A stretch of 64,000 bases of DNA from Rubrivivax sp. (GCA_016719535.1 JADJYX010000025.1:62001-126000); one strand, 5' to 3'. Numbered from the stretch's first letter, positions 22,132 to 31,304 are shown. A program made the numbers and translations. The notes: generated from the sequence alone by a model not told the origin.

Positions 22132-23064
22132 TCAGGAACCTTCCGGCAGCGGCCGGTCGAGGTCTCTTCGCTTTTCCTGCAGATAGTCTTCGAGCGTGAG
22201 TTCGTGCAACTGCGCGGCGTACTGTTCGCTGAGCGCAAACCACCGGCGCATGCGGGCCTGCGTGCGCTCGCCACCGGGCGCACCCTCGACCTGGCCGTAA
22301 GCCAGCAGGGCAAGGTAATAGCGCATCACGTTGCGCTCCAGCGCCGCGCGCGCCCCGCGCACCGGCTGCGGCTTGCCGTCGGCTGCGGTCTCGACCGTAA
22401 ACCCGGTCTTCGCGCGGCCGGCGGTGGCCAGGTAGACCTGCATCGCCGTGCGGCCCAGGAGGCCGAACCGATAGGCATAGGACAGCCGCACGAAGCTGCG
22501 GCTGCTGTCGATGGGCGTGGCCTCGACGACGATGCGGTAGTCACGCGTGCCCAGCGGGCCCTGGGGCGCGGTCAGCGTCAGCCGCACATAGTCGACCGCC
22601 GGCGTCTGCAACTGCACGCTGCAGCGCATGGGGTGGAGCAGGCTCGCGGCATCGACCTGCTTGGGCCCGGCCAGCAGCACGATGGAACCCGGCCCCGACG
22701 ACGCCGTCTGGCCGCCGGCCCGGCATCCGCGCACATTCAGGTGCAGCAGCAGCATCTCGCACATCGCCGGCCCGGAACGGAAGAGCTCGACCAGCCGGCC
22801 GAAGGCCTGCGGCATCTCGGCATGGACTTCGCCGGCCAGGGCGTCCGCGCTTTCGCGCGACGTCAGCACCAGCGGCTGGCCGAAGGCGCTGGCCTTCAGC
22901 TGCGGCTGCAGGGCCGCGCGCTGCTGCTGCAGCGCGGCCGCCTCGCCCTGCGCCTGCACCGTGGCGCCGATCAGCGCCCCGCAGAAGAGGGCCAGGCCGA
23001 GCCGCCACGCGCCGCGGTGGCGCCCATGCAGGCCGTGGCCGCTGCGACGGGGGACGAAGGTCAT
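22132..23064 (-). CDS. Exported protein of unknown function
   Basis: A 310-aa protein with an N-terminal basic region and a signal-like hydrophobic segment (RLGLALFCGALIGATVQAQ), predicted to be exported. The mature domain is mixed alpha/beta with RDYRIVVEATPIDSSRSFVR, SYAYRFGLLGRTAMQVYLAT and a C-terminal helix LTLEDYLQEKRRDLDRP. Cys residues occur in AMCEML, RGCRAG and MRCSVQ. I do not recognise the family. A soluble periplasmic or outer-membrane-associated role is likely from the signal. The 222 bases upstream of the small exported gene hold an A+T-richer stretch (22010-22080) but no gene. It is divergent from the D-serine dehydratase-like gene with 38 bases between. Confidence 0.7.
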   Translation of the reverse strand: MTFVPRRSGHGLHGRHRGAWRLGLALFCGALIGATVQAQGEAAALQQQRAALQPQLKASAFGQPLVLTSRESADALAGEVHAEMPQAFGRLVELFRSGPAMCEMLLLHLNVRGCRAGGQTASSGPGSIVLLAGPKQVDAASLLHPMRCSVQLQTPAVDYVRLTLTAPQGPLGTRDYRIVVEATPIDSSRSFVRLSYAYRFGLLGRTAMQVYLATAGRAKTGFTVETAADGKPQPVRGARAALERNVMRYYLALLAYGQVEGAPGGERTQARMRRWFALSEQYAAQLHELTLEDYLQEKRRDLDRPLPEGS

Positions 23065-23102
23065 GCCGCTCCTGCGGCGGTGCGCCGCGCGAGAATCATC
23101 CC

Positions 23103-24404
23103 ATGCCCGCCGCCCACGCCACCGTCGCCACCGAATTCGAAGACCCGCTGCTGGGCCCCTGGCTCAAGGGCTTTCCACCGGCTGCCGGGCCGGTGCGCCG
23201 CTCGCAACTGGCGCACCAGGGCTGGCGGCTGCTGGACGGCCACCTGCCCTTGCCGGTGGCGGTGCTCAAGGCCGGTGCGCTGGCGCACAACCTGGGCTGG
23301 ATGCAGGCCTTTGCACGCGAACGCGGGCTGGACCTGGCGCCGCATGGCAAGACGACGATGTCGCCGCAGCTGTTCCGCCGCCAGCTCGACGCCGGCGCCT
23401 GGGGCCTCACCTTCGCCAGCGTCTTCCAGCTGCGCGTGGGGGTACTCGCCGGCGTGCGGCGGGCGCTCATCGCCAACCAGGTGCAGACCGATCCGGACCT
23501 GGCCGGGCTGGCGCGGCTGCTGGCGCAGACCGCAGGCCTGCGCGTGGCCTTTCTCGTCGATTCGATCGCGCAGTTGCGCCAGATCGAGGCCTGGCGGGCG
23601 ACGCAGCGCCAGCCACCGGTCTTCGAGGTGCTGCTGGAGATCGGCGTCGCCGGCGGCCGCACCGGCGTGCGCGACCAGCCGCAGGCGGTGGCTCTGGCGC
23701 GCGCACTGCATGCCAGCCCGGCCGTGCGGCTGGTGGGCATCGAGTGCTACGAAGGCCTGGCCGTGACCGGCGACGACGACACCGACCGCGCCACCGCGGA
23801 TGCGCTGATGGCGCGCGTGCAGGCGGTCGCCGCCGATTGCGACGCACAAGGCCTGTTCGAAACCGACGAGGTGATCGTCTCCGCCGGCGGCTCGGCGCTC
23901 TTCGACCTGGTGGCCGCACGCATGCGGCCGACGCTGTCGCGCCCGGTGCGCGGCGTGCTGCGCTCGGGCTGCTACATCACGCACGACCACGGTCACTACC
24001 GGCGCCTGGTGCACCGGGTGGCCGAGCGCTGCGGCTGCGCCGACGAGCTGCGGCCGGCGCTCGAGGTGTGGACCACCGTGCAGAGCGTGCCCGAACCCGG
24101 TCTGGCGCTGCTGACCGGCGGCCGGCGCGACCTGTCCTTCGACATCGAGCTGCCGCGGCCGCTGGCACTGGCGCGCGCCGCTCGGGTGCACCCACTGCCG
24201 GACGACGGCCGTTGGCACATCCGCGGCCTGAACGACCAGCATGCGCACCTGCGCTTCGACGCCGCCGGCGCGCTGCAGCCGCGCGTCGGCGACCTCGTCG
24301 CGCTGGGCATCTCGCACCCCTGCACCACCTTCGACAAGTGGCACTGGATGCCGGTGGTGGACGACGACTACCGCATCGTCGACGCGGTCACCCTCCACTT
24401 CTGA
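23103..24404 (+). CDS. Fold-type III PLP enzyme, D-serine dehydratase/D-threonine aldolase-like
   Basis: A 433-aa pyridoxal-phosphate enzyme of the alanine racemase-like (fold III) class. The PLP Lys is in LAPHGKTTMSPQLFRRQ near residue 82. The barrel continues through LLEIGVAGGRTGVRD, GIECYEGL and VSAGGSALFDLV. The C-terminal SHPCTTFDKW contains the His-x-Cys pair that binds zinc in eukaryotic-type D-serine dehydratase and D-threonine aldolase. Such enzymes deaminate D-serine or D-threo-3-hydroxyaspartate or cleave D-threonine; which applies here cannot be decided. Many annotators call this group amino acid deaminase. It stands alone on the plus strand. Confidence 0.83.
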   Translation: MPAAHATVATEFEDPLLGPWLKGFPPAAGPVRRSQLAHQGWRLLDGHLPLPVAVLKAGALAHNLGWMQAFARERGLDLAPHGKTTMSPQLFRRQLDAGAWGLTFASVFQLRVGVLAGVRRALIANQVQTDPDLAGLARLLAQTAGLRVAFLVDSIAQLRQIEAWRATQRQPPVFEVLLEIGVAGGRTGVRDQPQAVALARALHASPAVRLVGIECYEGLAVTGDDDTDRATADALMARVQAVAADCDAQGLFETDEVIVSAGGSALFDLVAARMRPTLSRPVRGVLRSGCYITHDHGHYRRLVHRVAERCGCADELRPALEVWTTVQSVPEPGLALLTGGRRDLSFDIELPRPLALARAARVHPLPDDGRWHIRGLNDQHAHLRFDAAGALQPRVGDLVALGISHPCTTFDKWHWMPVVDDDYRIVDAVTLHF

Positions 24405-24429
24405 CCGGTCCCAGGGCCGGGCGCGGCCC

Positions 24430-25371
24430 TCAGCCGGGCGCCAGTTCGGCCATGCAGGGGCCCTGGGCCGCCTGCAGCACGCGCGCCAGCGGATCCTGGC
24501 TGCGCGCCAGCGCGACACGCTGGGCATCGGCGGCAAAGGCCGAGAAGGCCGGCGTGATCTGCCAGCCCGCGGCGGCGCGGCCGAACAGCAGGTGGGCGCG
24601 GGCGTCCAGGGCGGCCATGCCGTCGACGCTGAGGGCGCCCAGGCCGGAGATGCCGCCGCGCTGCAGCGCGTGGAAGAGCACCGTCCAGCCGGTATCGTGC
24701 AGCAGGCCGGCCAGGTAGCCGTCGAAAGCCGTGACGCCGGCGGCGCGGGCCTGTTGGCTGGCATGACGCGACAGCGTCTCGGCGTGCTCCCACAGCCGCG
24801 GTGCCGTCTGCGCCGGCAGGGTGCCGGGGCGCGCCTGGTACAGCGGACGCAGCACGACGCGCGCGATCGCCATCTGCAGGCCCTCGATGCCCAGCCGCTG
24901 GATGGCCTGGGGCAGGTCATTCACCGGGCCCAGGTGGGCGAAGTAGGCGCCACCGGCCTGGCGCAGCACCTCGGCGGCCAGCACCGGGTCGCGGCCGATG
25001 CGGTCTGCCAGCACCGGCACCGGCAAGTCCTGCTGACGCAGCAGCGCCAGCAGCTGCGGCACGACGTTGGCGGCCCGCGGCAGCAGGTCGGCCGGCAGCG
25101 CCGGCTGCGCCAGCACCTGGTCGACGGCGTCCAGCGCCTGGCGTTCGATGGGCAGCAACCCGGGCTGCGGCGGCGCTGCATCGAGCAGCCAGCACAGCAA
25201 CGGCGGCCCGGGGGCCGCCGTCGGCGTGGCAGCGAGGGCTGGGGCGGCTGCAGGGGCCGGCGCCGGGGCTACGCTGACCGGCTCGGTCGGCTGCTGCGCG
25301 CCCACCCGCGCGCCAGTGGCGGGGCCAGCCGGTGGCGGCCCCCCCCCGAACAGGCGCGAGATCCAGCCCAT
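24430..25371 (-). CDS. HDOD-domain protein
   Basis: A 313-aa protein. Residues about 8-60 are a proline/alanine-rich linker. The rest is an HDOD domain, a signalling relative of HD phosphohydrolases: LPVPVLADRIGRDPVLAAEVL, NDLPQAIQRLGIEGLQMAI, FDGYLAGLLHDTGWTVLFHA. The HD pair survives in LLHDTG but the other metal ligands are not obvious, as usual for HDOD. HDOD proteins act in stress, motility or second-messenger control without a known common reaction. The ATG at 25371 lies 9 bases after the gltA stop, so it may be cotranscribed at the end of the sdh-gltA operon. Confidence 0.82.
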   Translation of the reverse strand: MGWISRLFGGGPPPAGPATGARVGAQQPTEPVSVAPAPAPAAAPALAATPTAAPGPPLLCWLLDAAPPQPGLLPIERQALDAVDQVLAQPALPADLLPRAANVVPQLLALLRQQDLPVPVLADRIGRDPVLAAEVLRQAGGAYFAHLGPVNDLPQAIQRLGIEGLQMAIARVVLRPLYQARPGTLPAQTAPRLWEHAETLSRHASQQARAAGVTAFDGYLAGLLHDTGWTVLFHALQRGGISGLGALSVDGMAALDARAHLLFGRAAAGWQITPAFSAFAADAQRVALARSQDPLARVLQAAQGPCMAELAPG

Positions 25372-25380
25372 GAGACCGGA

Positions 25381-26691
25381 TCAGCGCTGGCCGATCGGCT
25401 TGACGTCGCGGCGGGTCGAACCCACGAACAACTGGCGCGGGCGGCCGATCTTGTATTCGGGGTCGCCGATCATCTCGTTGAGCTGCGCGATCCAGCCCAC
25501 CGTGCGCGCGAGCGCGAAGATGGCGGTGAACAGGCTCACCGGGATGCCGATCGCGCGCTGCACGATGCCCGAATAGAAGTCGACGTTCGGATACAGCTTG
25601 CGGGCGACGAAATAGTCGTCTTCCAGCGCGATCTTCTCGAGCGACATCGCCAGCTTGAACAGCGGGTCGTTTTCGAGGCCGAGCGCGTTCAGCACCTCGT
25701 GGCAGGTTTCGCGCATCAGCTTGGCGCGCGGGTCGTAGTTCTTGTAGACGCGGTGGCCGAAGCCCATCAGCTTGACGCTGGAGTTCTTGTCCTTCACCTG
25801 CCGGATGAACTCGCCGATCTTCTCGACGCCGCCGTTCCTCTGGATGTCTTCCAGCATCGTCAGTGCCGCCTCGTTGGCGCCGCCATGCGCCGGGCCCCAC
25901 AGACACGCCACGCCGGCCGCGATGGCGGCAAACGGGTTGGTGCCCGAACTGCCGCACAGGCGCACGGTGGAGGTGGAGGCGTTCTGCTCGTGGTCGGCGT
26001 GCAGGATGAAGATGCGGTCCATCGCCCGCACCAGCACGTCGTTGGGCTTGTAGTCCTCGCAGGGGGTGGCGAACATCATGCGCATGAAGTTGGCGCTGTA
26101 CGACAACTCGTTGCGCGGATACATGTACGGCTGGCCGATGCCGTACTTGTAGGCCATGGCCACCAGCGTGGGCATCTTGGCGATCAGGCGGATCGCGGCC
26201 ACTTCCCGATGACGCGGATTGTTGATGTCGGTGCTGTCGTGATAGAAGGCCGACAGCGCCCCGACCAGGCCCGTCATCACCGCCATCGGATGCGCGTCGC
26301 GGCGGAAGCCGCGCAGGAAGAACTGCATCTGCTCGTTGACCATCGTGTGGTTGTTGACGAGCCGGTGGAAGTCCTGCTGCTGCTGTTCGTTCGGCAGCTC
26401 GCCGTACAGCAGCAGGTAGCAGGTATCGAGGAAGTCGCAGTGGGTGGCCAGCTGCTCGATCGGGTAGCCGCGGTACAGCAGCTCTCCCTTGTCACCGTCG
26501 ATGTAGGTGATGGTGCTGTTGCACGAGGCCGTCGACAGGAATCCCGGGTCGTAGGTGAACTTGCCGGTCTGGCCGTAGAGCTTGCGGATGTCGATCACGT
26601 CGGGCCCGATCGAGCCCTTGTAGATCGGCAGGTCCATGCTCGGGCTGCCGTCGGAGAACGACAGGGTGGCTTTCACGTCGGAGGGGGTCAT
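25381..26691 (-). CDS. gltA: Citrate synthase (type II)
   Basis: A 436-aa citrate synthase that condenses oxaloacetate with acetyl-CoA. Catalytic segments are visible: ILHADHEQNASTSTVR, LWGPAHGGANEAAL with one catalytic His, LMGFGHRVYKNYDPRA with the second, and YPNVDFYSGIVQRA with the catalytic Asp. The N-terminal domain (MTPSDVKATLSFSDG) is the extra beta domain of allosteric, NADH-inhibited type II enzymes of Gram-negative bacteria. It is the last core gene of sdhC-sdhD-sdhA-sdhB-sdhE-gltA, 16 bases after sdhE. The overall order is typical of Burkholderiales. Confidence 0.96.
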   Translation of the reverse strand: MTPSDVKATLSFSDGSPSMDLPIYKGSIGPDVIDIRKLYGQTGKFTYDPGFLSTASCNSTITYIDGDKGELLYRGYPIEQLATHCDFLDTCYLLLYGELPNEQQQQDFHRLVNNHTMVNEQMQFFLRGFRRDAHPMAVMTGLVGALSAFYHDSTDINNPRHREVAAIRLIAKMPTLVAMAYKYGIGQPYMYPRNELSYSANFMRMMFATPCEDYKPNDVLVRAMDRIFILHADHEQNASTSTVRLCGSSGTNPFAAIAAGVACLWGPAHGGANEAALTMLEDIQRNGGVEKIGEFIRQVKDKNSSVKLMGFGHRVYKNYDPRAKLMRETCHEVLNALGLENDPLFKLAMSLEKIALEDDYFVARKLYPNVDFYSGIVQRAIGIPVSLFTAIFALARTVGWIAQLNEMIGDPEYKIGRPRQLFVGSTRRDVKPIGQR

Positions 26692-26707
26692 CGCTTGGCC
26701 TTTCGGA

Positions 26708-26989
26708 TCAGGTCGGGATCGCAGGTGGCCGCCGCATCAGGGCCAGCACCTCGCGCACTTCGGGTCGGTCGACCTCGCCCTGCGGCTCGCGGCGGGCCAG
26801 CAGCAGGTCCAGCAGGTCGTTATCGGACAGGTCCATCAGGGCCTGCAGCCCCGCAGCCTGTCTTGTCGTGATCGTCTCCTCGTGGTGGCGGAAAAATCGC
26901 TCGATGAAGAGGTCGTTCTCGAGCAGACCGCGGCGGCAGCGCCACTTCAGCTTGCTCAACGACCGCTCATCCAGCAATTCAGGGGGCAT
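26708..26989 (-). CDS. sdhE: FAD assembly factor SdhE
   Basis: A 93-aa small helical protein of the SdhE/YgfY family, which helps covalent flavin attachment to SdhA. The family signature WRCRRGLLENDLFIERF carries the RGxxE core that contacts the flavoprotein. The rest, LMDLSDNDLLDLLLARREP, is typical. The length is as expected. It sits between sdhB and gltA, where it is usually found in betaproteobacteria. A palindromic repeat separates it from sdhB by about 100 bases. Confidence 0.93.
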   Translation of the reverse strand: MPPELLDERSLSKLKWRCRRGLLENDLFIERFFRHHEETITTRQAAGLQALMDLSDNDLLDLLLARREPQGEVDRPEVREVLALMRRPPAIPT

Positions 26990-27011
26990 CGCATCTCTTC
27001 TGCAAGTCCTT

Positions 27012-27085
27012 GCGCGGACCCGGCTCCGCCGGTCCGCTGCAAGACGCCCCCTCGGGGGGCAGCGACCGGGAGGGAGCGTGGGGGC
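27012..27085. repeat. G+C-rich palindromic intergenic repeat between sdhB and sdhE
   Basis: Copy of the two-part element: GGACCGGC-type stem (GCGGACCCGGC-TCC-GCCGGTCCGC) followed by CCCCCT-CGGGGGG and CAGCGACCGG. It lies inside the sdh operon, where it could stabilise the upstream sdh mRNA or lower expression of the genes after it. Confidence 0.7.
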
Positions 27086-27091
27086 ATCCGT

Positions 27092-27796
27092 TCATACGGT
27101 GCGGCGCACCATCAGCTCCTTGATCTTGCCGATGGCCTTCGTCGGGTTCAGCCCCTTGGGGCAGACATCGACGCAGTTCATGATGGAGTGGCAGCGGAAC
27201 AGGCGGTAGGGGTCCTCGAGGTTGTCGAGGCGCTCGCCGGTGGCCTGGTCACGGCTGTCGGCGATGAAGCGGTAGGCCTGCAGCAGCCCGGCCGGACCGA
27301 CGAACTTGTCCGGGTTCCACCAGAAGCTCGGGCAACTCGTCGAGCAGCTGGCGCAGAGGATGCACTCGTACAGGCCGTTGAGCTCGTCGCGTTCCTCCGG
27401 TGACTGCAGCCGCTCGGTCTCGGGCGGCGGCGTGTCGTTGACGAGGTAGGGCTTGATCGAGTGGTACTGCTTGAAGAACTGCGTCATGTCGACGATGAGG
27501 TCGCGGATGACGGGCAGCCCGGGCAGCGGCTTGAGCACCACGGTATCTGGCAGGCTGCGCATGTTGGTCAGGCAGGCGAGGCCGTTCTTGCCGTTGATGT
27601 TCATCGCGTCCGACCCGCACACGCCCTCGCGGCAGCTGCGGCGGAAGCTGATCGCCGGGTCGATGGCCTTGAGCTTCATCAGCGCGTCGAGCAGCATGCG
27701 CTCGGAGCCGTCGAGCTCGACCTCGACGGTCTGCATATACGGCTTGGCGTCCTTGTCGGGGTCGTAGCGGTAGATCTGGAACGTGCGCTTGGTCAT
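27092..27796 (-). CDS. sdhB: Succinate dehydrogenase iron-sulfur subunit
   Basis: A 234-aa electron-transfer subunit of complex II. The [2Fe-2S] ligands are in FRRSCREGVCGSDAM and NGLACL. The [4Fe-4S] and [3Fe-4S] ligands are in CILCASCSTSCP, FRCHSIMNCVDVCPKGL. It passes electrons from the SdhA flavin to quinone at the SdhCD membrane anchor. Length and motifs are canonical. It starts 19 bases after sdhA on the minus strand. Confidence 0.96.
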   Translation of the reverse strand: MTKRTFQIYRYDPDKDAKPYMQTVEVELDGSERMLLDALMKLKAIDPAISFRRSCREGVCGSDAMNINGKNGLACLTNMRSLPDTVVLKPLPGLPVIRDLIVDMTQFFKQYHSIKPYLVNDTPPPETERLQSPEERDELNGLYECILCASCSTSCPSFWWNPDKFVGPAGLLQAYRFIADSRDQATGERLDNLEDPYRLFRCHSIMNCVDVCPKGLNPTKAIGKIKELMVRRTV

Positions 27797-27815
27797 GACG
27801 GGGATGCCTCGGGGA

Positions 27816-29612
27816 TCAGAAGGTGCGGACCTTGGGCGGGACGCTGTCGACGGTCAGCGGCTTGAGCTTGACCGGCTTGTATTCGAGGCGGTTGCCGTCG
27901 GAGTGCCACAGCGTGTGCTTCAGCCATTCCTTGTCGTTGCGGCCGAGTGGAAACTCGGCATCGTCGGCACCGCGCTCGTAGTCGCTGACGGTGTGCGCGC
28001 CGCGGCATTCACGGCGCGCGGCGGCCGAAACCATCGTCGCCTGCGCGCACTCGATCAGGTTCTCGACCTCCAGCGCCTCGATGCGGGCGGTGTTGAAGAC
28101 CTGGCTCTTGTCCTTGAGCGTGATGGCCTCGACGCGCTGGCGCAGCGCGGCGATCTTGACCACGCCCTCGTCCATCGCCTTCTGCGTGCGGAAGACGCCG
28201 GCGTGCAGCTGCATCGCAGCGCGGATGTCGTTGGCGACGTCCTGCGCATATTCGCCGCTGCTGCTGCCGTCGAGCCGCGCCACGCGCGCGAGCGTGCGCT
28301 CGGCGGCATCGGCCGGCAGCGGCTTGTGCAGCCGGTTCTTGTCGTTGAACTCGACGATGTGGTTGCCGGCGGCGCGGCCGAAGACCAGCAGGTCGAGCAG
28401 CGAATTGGTGCCCAGCCGGTTGGCGCCGTGCACGCTGACGCAGGAGCATTCGCCCACCGCGTAGAGGCCGTTGACCACCGTGTTGGGGTCGCCGTGCTTC
28501 GGGATCACGACCTGACCGTGGATGTTGGTCGGGATGCCGCCCATCTGGTAGTGGATGGTCGGCACCACGGGGATCGGTTCCTTGGTGATGTCGACATTGG
28601 CGAAGTTGTGGCCGATCTCGAACACGCTGGGCAGGCGCTTCATGATGGTCTCGGCGCCCAGGTGGGTCATGTCGAGGTTGATGTAGTCCTTGTTCGGACC
28701 GCAGCCGCGACCTTCCTTGATCTCCTGGTCCATGCAGCGCGAGACGAAGTCGCGCGGCGCCAGGTCCTTCAGCGTGGGCGCATAGCGCTCCATGAAGCGC
28801 TCGCCGTTGACGTTGCGCAGGATCGCGCCCTCGCCGCGACAGCCCTCGGTCAGCAGCACGCCGGCGTTGTGCACGCCGGTGGGGTGAAACTGCCAGAACT
28901 CCATGTCCTCGAGCGGGATGCCCGCGCGCGCCGCCATGCCCAGGCCGTCGCCGGTGTTGATGAAGGCATTGGTGCTGGCGGCGAAGATGCGGCCCGCACC
29001 GCCGGTGGCCAGCAGCGTGGTCTTGGCCTCGAGGATGTGGATCTCGCCGGTCTCCATCTCGAGCGCGGTCACGCCCAGCACGTCGCCGTCGGCGTCGCGG
29101 ATGAGGTCGAGCGCCATCCATTCGACGAAGAAGTTGGTGCGCGCCGCCACGTTGCGCTGGTACAGCGTGTGCAGCATGGCGTGGCCGGTGCGGTCGGCGG
29201 CGGCGCAGGCGCGCTGCACGGGCTTCTCGCCATAGTTGGCGGTGTGGCCGCCGAAGGGGCGCTGGTAGATGGTGCCGTCGGGGTTGCGGTCGAACGGCAT
29301 GCCGAAGTGCTCGAGCTCGTAGACGACCTTGGGCGCCTCGCGGCACATGAATTCGATCGCGTCCTGGTCACCGAGCCAGTCGCTGCCCTTGACGGTGTCG
29401 TAGAAGTGGTAGTGCCAGTTGTCCTCGGACATGTTGCCCAGCGACGCACCGATGCCGCCCTGCGCCGCCACGGTGTGCGAGCGCGTGGGGAAGACCTTGG
29501 TCAGCACCGCCACGTTGAGGCCGGCCAGGGACAGTTGCAGCGACGCCCGCATGCCGGAGCCGCCGGCGCCGACGATGACGACGTCGAACTTGCGCTTGGA
29601 AAGGGTAGCCAT
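27816..29612 (-). CDS. sdhA: Succinate dehydrogenase flavoprotein subunit
   Basis: A 598-aa flavoprotein that oxidises succinate to fumarate. The N-terminal dinucleotide fold VVIVGAGGSGMRASLQLS is followed by RSHTVAAQGGIGASLGN, which holds the His for covalent FAD. Substrate-site segments include QFHPTGVHNAGVLLTEGCRG and ARRECRGAHTVSDYERGADD (catalytic Arg region). HYQMGGIPTNIHGQV and GLYAVGECSCVSVHGANRLG are also canonical. It lies 6 bases after sdhD. The protein is complete, with no frame break. Confidence 0.97.
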   Translation of the reverse strand: MATLSKRKFDVVIVGAGGSGMRASLQLSLAGLNVAVLTKVFPTRSHTVAAQGGIGASLGNMSEDNWHYHFYDTVKGSDWLGDQDAIEFMCREAPKVVYELEHFGMPFDRNPDGTIYQRPFGGHTANYGEKPVQRACAAADRTGHAMLHTLYQRNVAARTNFFVEWMALDLIRDADGDVLGVTALEMETGEIHILEAKTTLLATGGAGRIFAASTNAFINTGDGLGMAARAGIPLEDMEFWQFHPTGVHNAGVLLTEGCRGEGAILRNVNGERFMERYAPTLKDLAPRDFVSRCMDQEIKEGRGCGPNKDYINLDMTHLGAETIMKRLPSVFEIGHNFANVDITKEPIPVVPTIHYQMGGIPTNIHGQVVIPKHGDPNTVVNGLYAVGECSCVSVHGANRLGTNSLLDLLVFGRAAGNHIVEFNDKNRLHKPLPADAAERTLARVARLDGSSSGEYAQDVANDIRAAMQLHAGVFRTQKAMDEGVVKIAALRQRVEAITLKDKSQVFNTARIEALEVENLIECAQATMVSAAARRECRGAHTVSDYERGADDAEFPLGRNDKEWLKHTLWHSDGNRLEYKPVKLKPLTVDSVPPKVRTF

Positions 29613-29618
29613 AAGGGT

Positions 29619-29981
29619 TCAGAGCCTCCAGAGCACTTGCAGGGCCCAGCCGGCGCAGCCGATCAGCCACGCCAGCGTGACGACCTGCAGCACGAGCCGC
29701 ACCCCGACGGGCTGCACATAGTCCATCCAGATGTCGCGCATGCCGACCCAGGCATGCCAGATCAGCGACACGATGACGACGTAGGTCAGCAGCTTCATCC
29801 ACTGCGCCGAGAAGATGCCGGCCCACTTGTCGTAGCCCATCGGCCCCGGCAGCAGCACCTGCACCAGCAGCACCAGCGTGAACAGCGTCATCAGCACCGC
29901 GGTGATGCGCTGCACCAGCCAGTCGCGCAACCCGTAGTGCGCACCGACGACGACCCGCTTGGAACCGTAGTTGACGGCCAT
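29619..29981 (-). CDS. sdhD: Succinate dehydrogenase membrane anchor subunit
   Basis: A 120-aa hydrophobic protein with three predicted membrane helices: ITAVLMTLFTLVLLVQVLL, LLTYVVIVSLIWHAWVGM and LVLQVVTLAWLIGCAGWAL. The middle helix carries the likely heme b His (IWHAWVGMRDIWMDY) and the Asp-Tyr near the quinone site. With SdhC it anchors complex II. The ATG at 29981 is chosen because MAVNYGSKRVVVGAHYGLRD is the conserved beginning; longer frames upstream overlap sdhC. It follows sdhC by 11 bases. Confidence 0.92.
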   Translation of the reverse strand: MAVNYGSKRVVVGAHYGLRDWLVQRITAVLMTLFTLVLLVQVLLPGPMGYDKWAGIFSAQWMKLLTYVVIVSLIWHAWVGMRDIWMDYVQPVGVRLVLQVVTLAWLIGCAGWALQVLWRL

Positions 29982-29992
29982 CGTGCGCTCCT

Positions 29993-30418
29993 TCAGTAAA
30001 GCCCGAACAGCCTGGCGCCCAGCAGCGCCGTCAGCAGCAGGCTGCCGGCCATCGTGACGACGGCCGAGGCATGACCCTGCGCCTTGCTGACGCTGTGCGT
30101 GACGTCCATCCACACGTGACGCACGCCGGCAAAGAGGTGGTGCAGCAGCGACCAGATGAGCGCCAGCACGACCAGCTTGACGAGCACCGCGGGAACGAAC
30201 CCGATGCCCGCGGTGAAGGCGGCGCTGAAGCGCTCGAAGGACACCTCCGAGCTCAGGCTGGTGTCGAGCAGCCAGATGACGAAGGGCAGCAGCATGACCA
30301 TCAGCAGGCCGCTGGCGCGGTGCAGGATCGATACCTTGGCCGCCAGCGGCAACCGATACTGCAGGGCATCGGGCAGCCGCATCGGCCCGGGACGCGGTTT
30401 GGACACGGGAGGGGTCAT
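29993..30418 (-). CDS. sdhC: Succinate dehydrogenase cytochrome b556 subunit
   Basis: A 141-aa subunit with the family signatures RPLSP-like PMRLPDALQYRLPL at the start, SILHRASGLLMVMLLPFVIW (helix 1 with the conserved HR-S-G quinone-site motif) and LLHHLFAGVRHVWMDVTH (helix 2 with the heme His). A third helix is at the C-terminus. First gene of the sdh operon; its ATG at 30418 is 99 bases from the stop of the GntR gene upstream on the same strand. I see no strong promoter or clear operator in that gap, so readthrough from the regulator is possible. Confidence 0.92.
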   Translation of the reverse strand: MTPPVSKPRPGPMRLPDALQYRLPLAAKVSILHRASGLLMVMLLPFVIWLLDTSLSSEVSFERFSAAFTAGIGFVPAVLVKLVVLALIWSLLHHLFAGVRHVWMDVTHSVSKAQGHASAVVTMAGSLLLTALLGARLFGLY

Positions 30419-30517
30419 GGTGGGCGCTGAGGGTTGGATGTGACGACGTACAACCGATGAAGTTTATTGCAATGCACCTGCCTTACGCGGACCTGGAAAA
30501 ACGGCGCTGGTCAAGCC

Positions 30518-31291
30518 TCAGTTGAGCTCGTTGCGATAGTGGAACTGCTCGGTGCGGTACAGCCCGCGCCGCAATTCGACCGGCTTGTCGCCGTAGGTGT
30601 AGGACAGCCGCTCCACCAGCAGCAGCGGCGATCGCGGCGGCACCGCCAGCACCGCGGCATCGTCGTCCTGTGCCGCCACGGCGCGGATGCGCTCCTCGGC
30701 ACGCACCATGCGCAGGCCGAATTCGGCCTCGAACAGGCCGTACATCGGGCCGCGCCAGCTCGACAGCCGTTCGGCCGTCAGGCCCCTGAACAGCGCGCCG
30801 GGCAGCCAGATCTCGTCCAGCACCACCGGCTGGTCGGCCGACAGCAGCAGGCGGCGGATCTGCACCGCCGCCTCGCCGGACTTGAGGTCGAGCGCGCGCG
30901 CCACCTCGGCCGGCGCCCGCATGCGACGGCATTCCAGCAGCCGGCGCTGCAGGCGGCCATCGACACCCTCGTCGGGCATCAGGCGCAGGAAGCGGTACTG
31001 CGTGCGCTCCTCGGCGTGGGTGGCGACGAAGGTGCCCTTGCCCTGCCGCCGCACGAGGTGGTTCTCCTGCGCCAGTTCGTCGATCGCCTTGCGCACCGTG
31101 CCCTGGCTGACCTTGAAGCGCGCCGCCAGCTCGATCTCGCTCGGGATCACCTCGCCGGGCCGCCATTCGCCGGCCTGCAGCCGCGCCAGCAGCAATGCCT
31201 TGATCTGCTGGTACAGCGGGCTGAACGCCGGCGCAGGACCCGGCATCGCGGGGCGGTCGGCGGCGTCGGCGCTCGGGCTCATCGGCGCCAT
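30518..31291 (-). CDS. GntR-family regulator with UTRA (HutC-type) effector domain
   Basis: A 257-aa regulator. The winged helix spans residues about 24-90 (PLYQQIKALLLARLQAGEW, IPSEIELAARFKVSQGTVRKAI). A UTRA ligand-binding domain follows (LECRRMRAPAEVARAL, LLSADQPVVLDEIWLP, VERLSYTYGDKPVELRRGLY). The ATG at 31291 is preferred because the first in-frame ATG (31321) lies inside the divergent operator; 31282 is also possible. It lies between mdh (divergent) and sdhC (downstream, same strand), so TCA-cycle control is likely. The effector is unknown. Confidence 0.87.
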   Translation of the reverse strand: MAPMSPSADAADRPAMPGPAPAFSPLYQQIKALLLARLQAGEWRPGEVIPSEIELAARFKVSQGTVRKAIDELAQENHLVRRQGKGTFVATHAEERTQYRFLRLMPDEGVDGRLQRRLLECRRMRAPAEVARALDLKSGEAAVQIRRLLLSADQPVVLDEIWLPGALFRGLTAERLSSWRGPMYGLFEAEFGLRMVRAEERIRAVAAQDDDAAVLAVPPRSPLLLVERLSYTYGDKPVELRRGLYRTEQFHYRNELN

Positions 31292-31304
31292 TGTCGCGCA
31301 CTTG

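Noticed and set aside
27783..29999. Long open frame (738 codons) on the plus strand opposite sdhA
   Set aside because: Antisense to a perfectly canonical SdhA and SdhD; no signal of its own.
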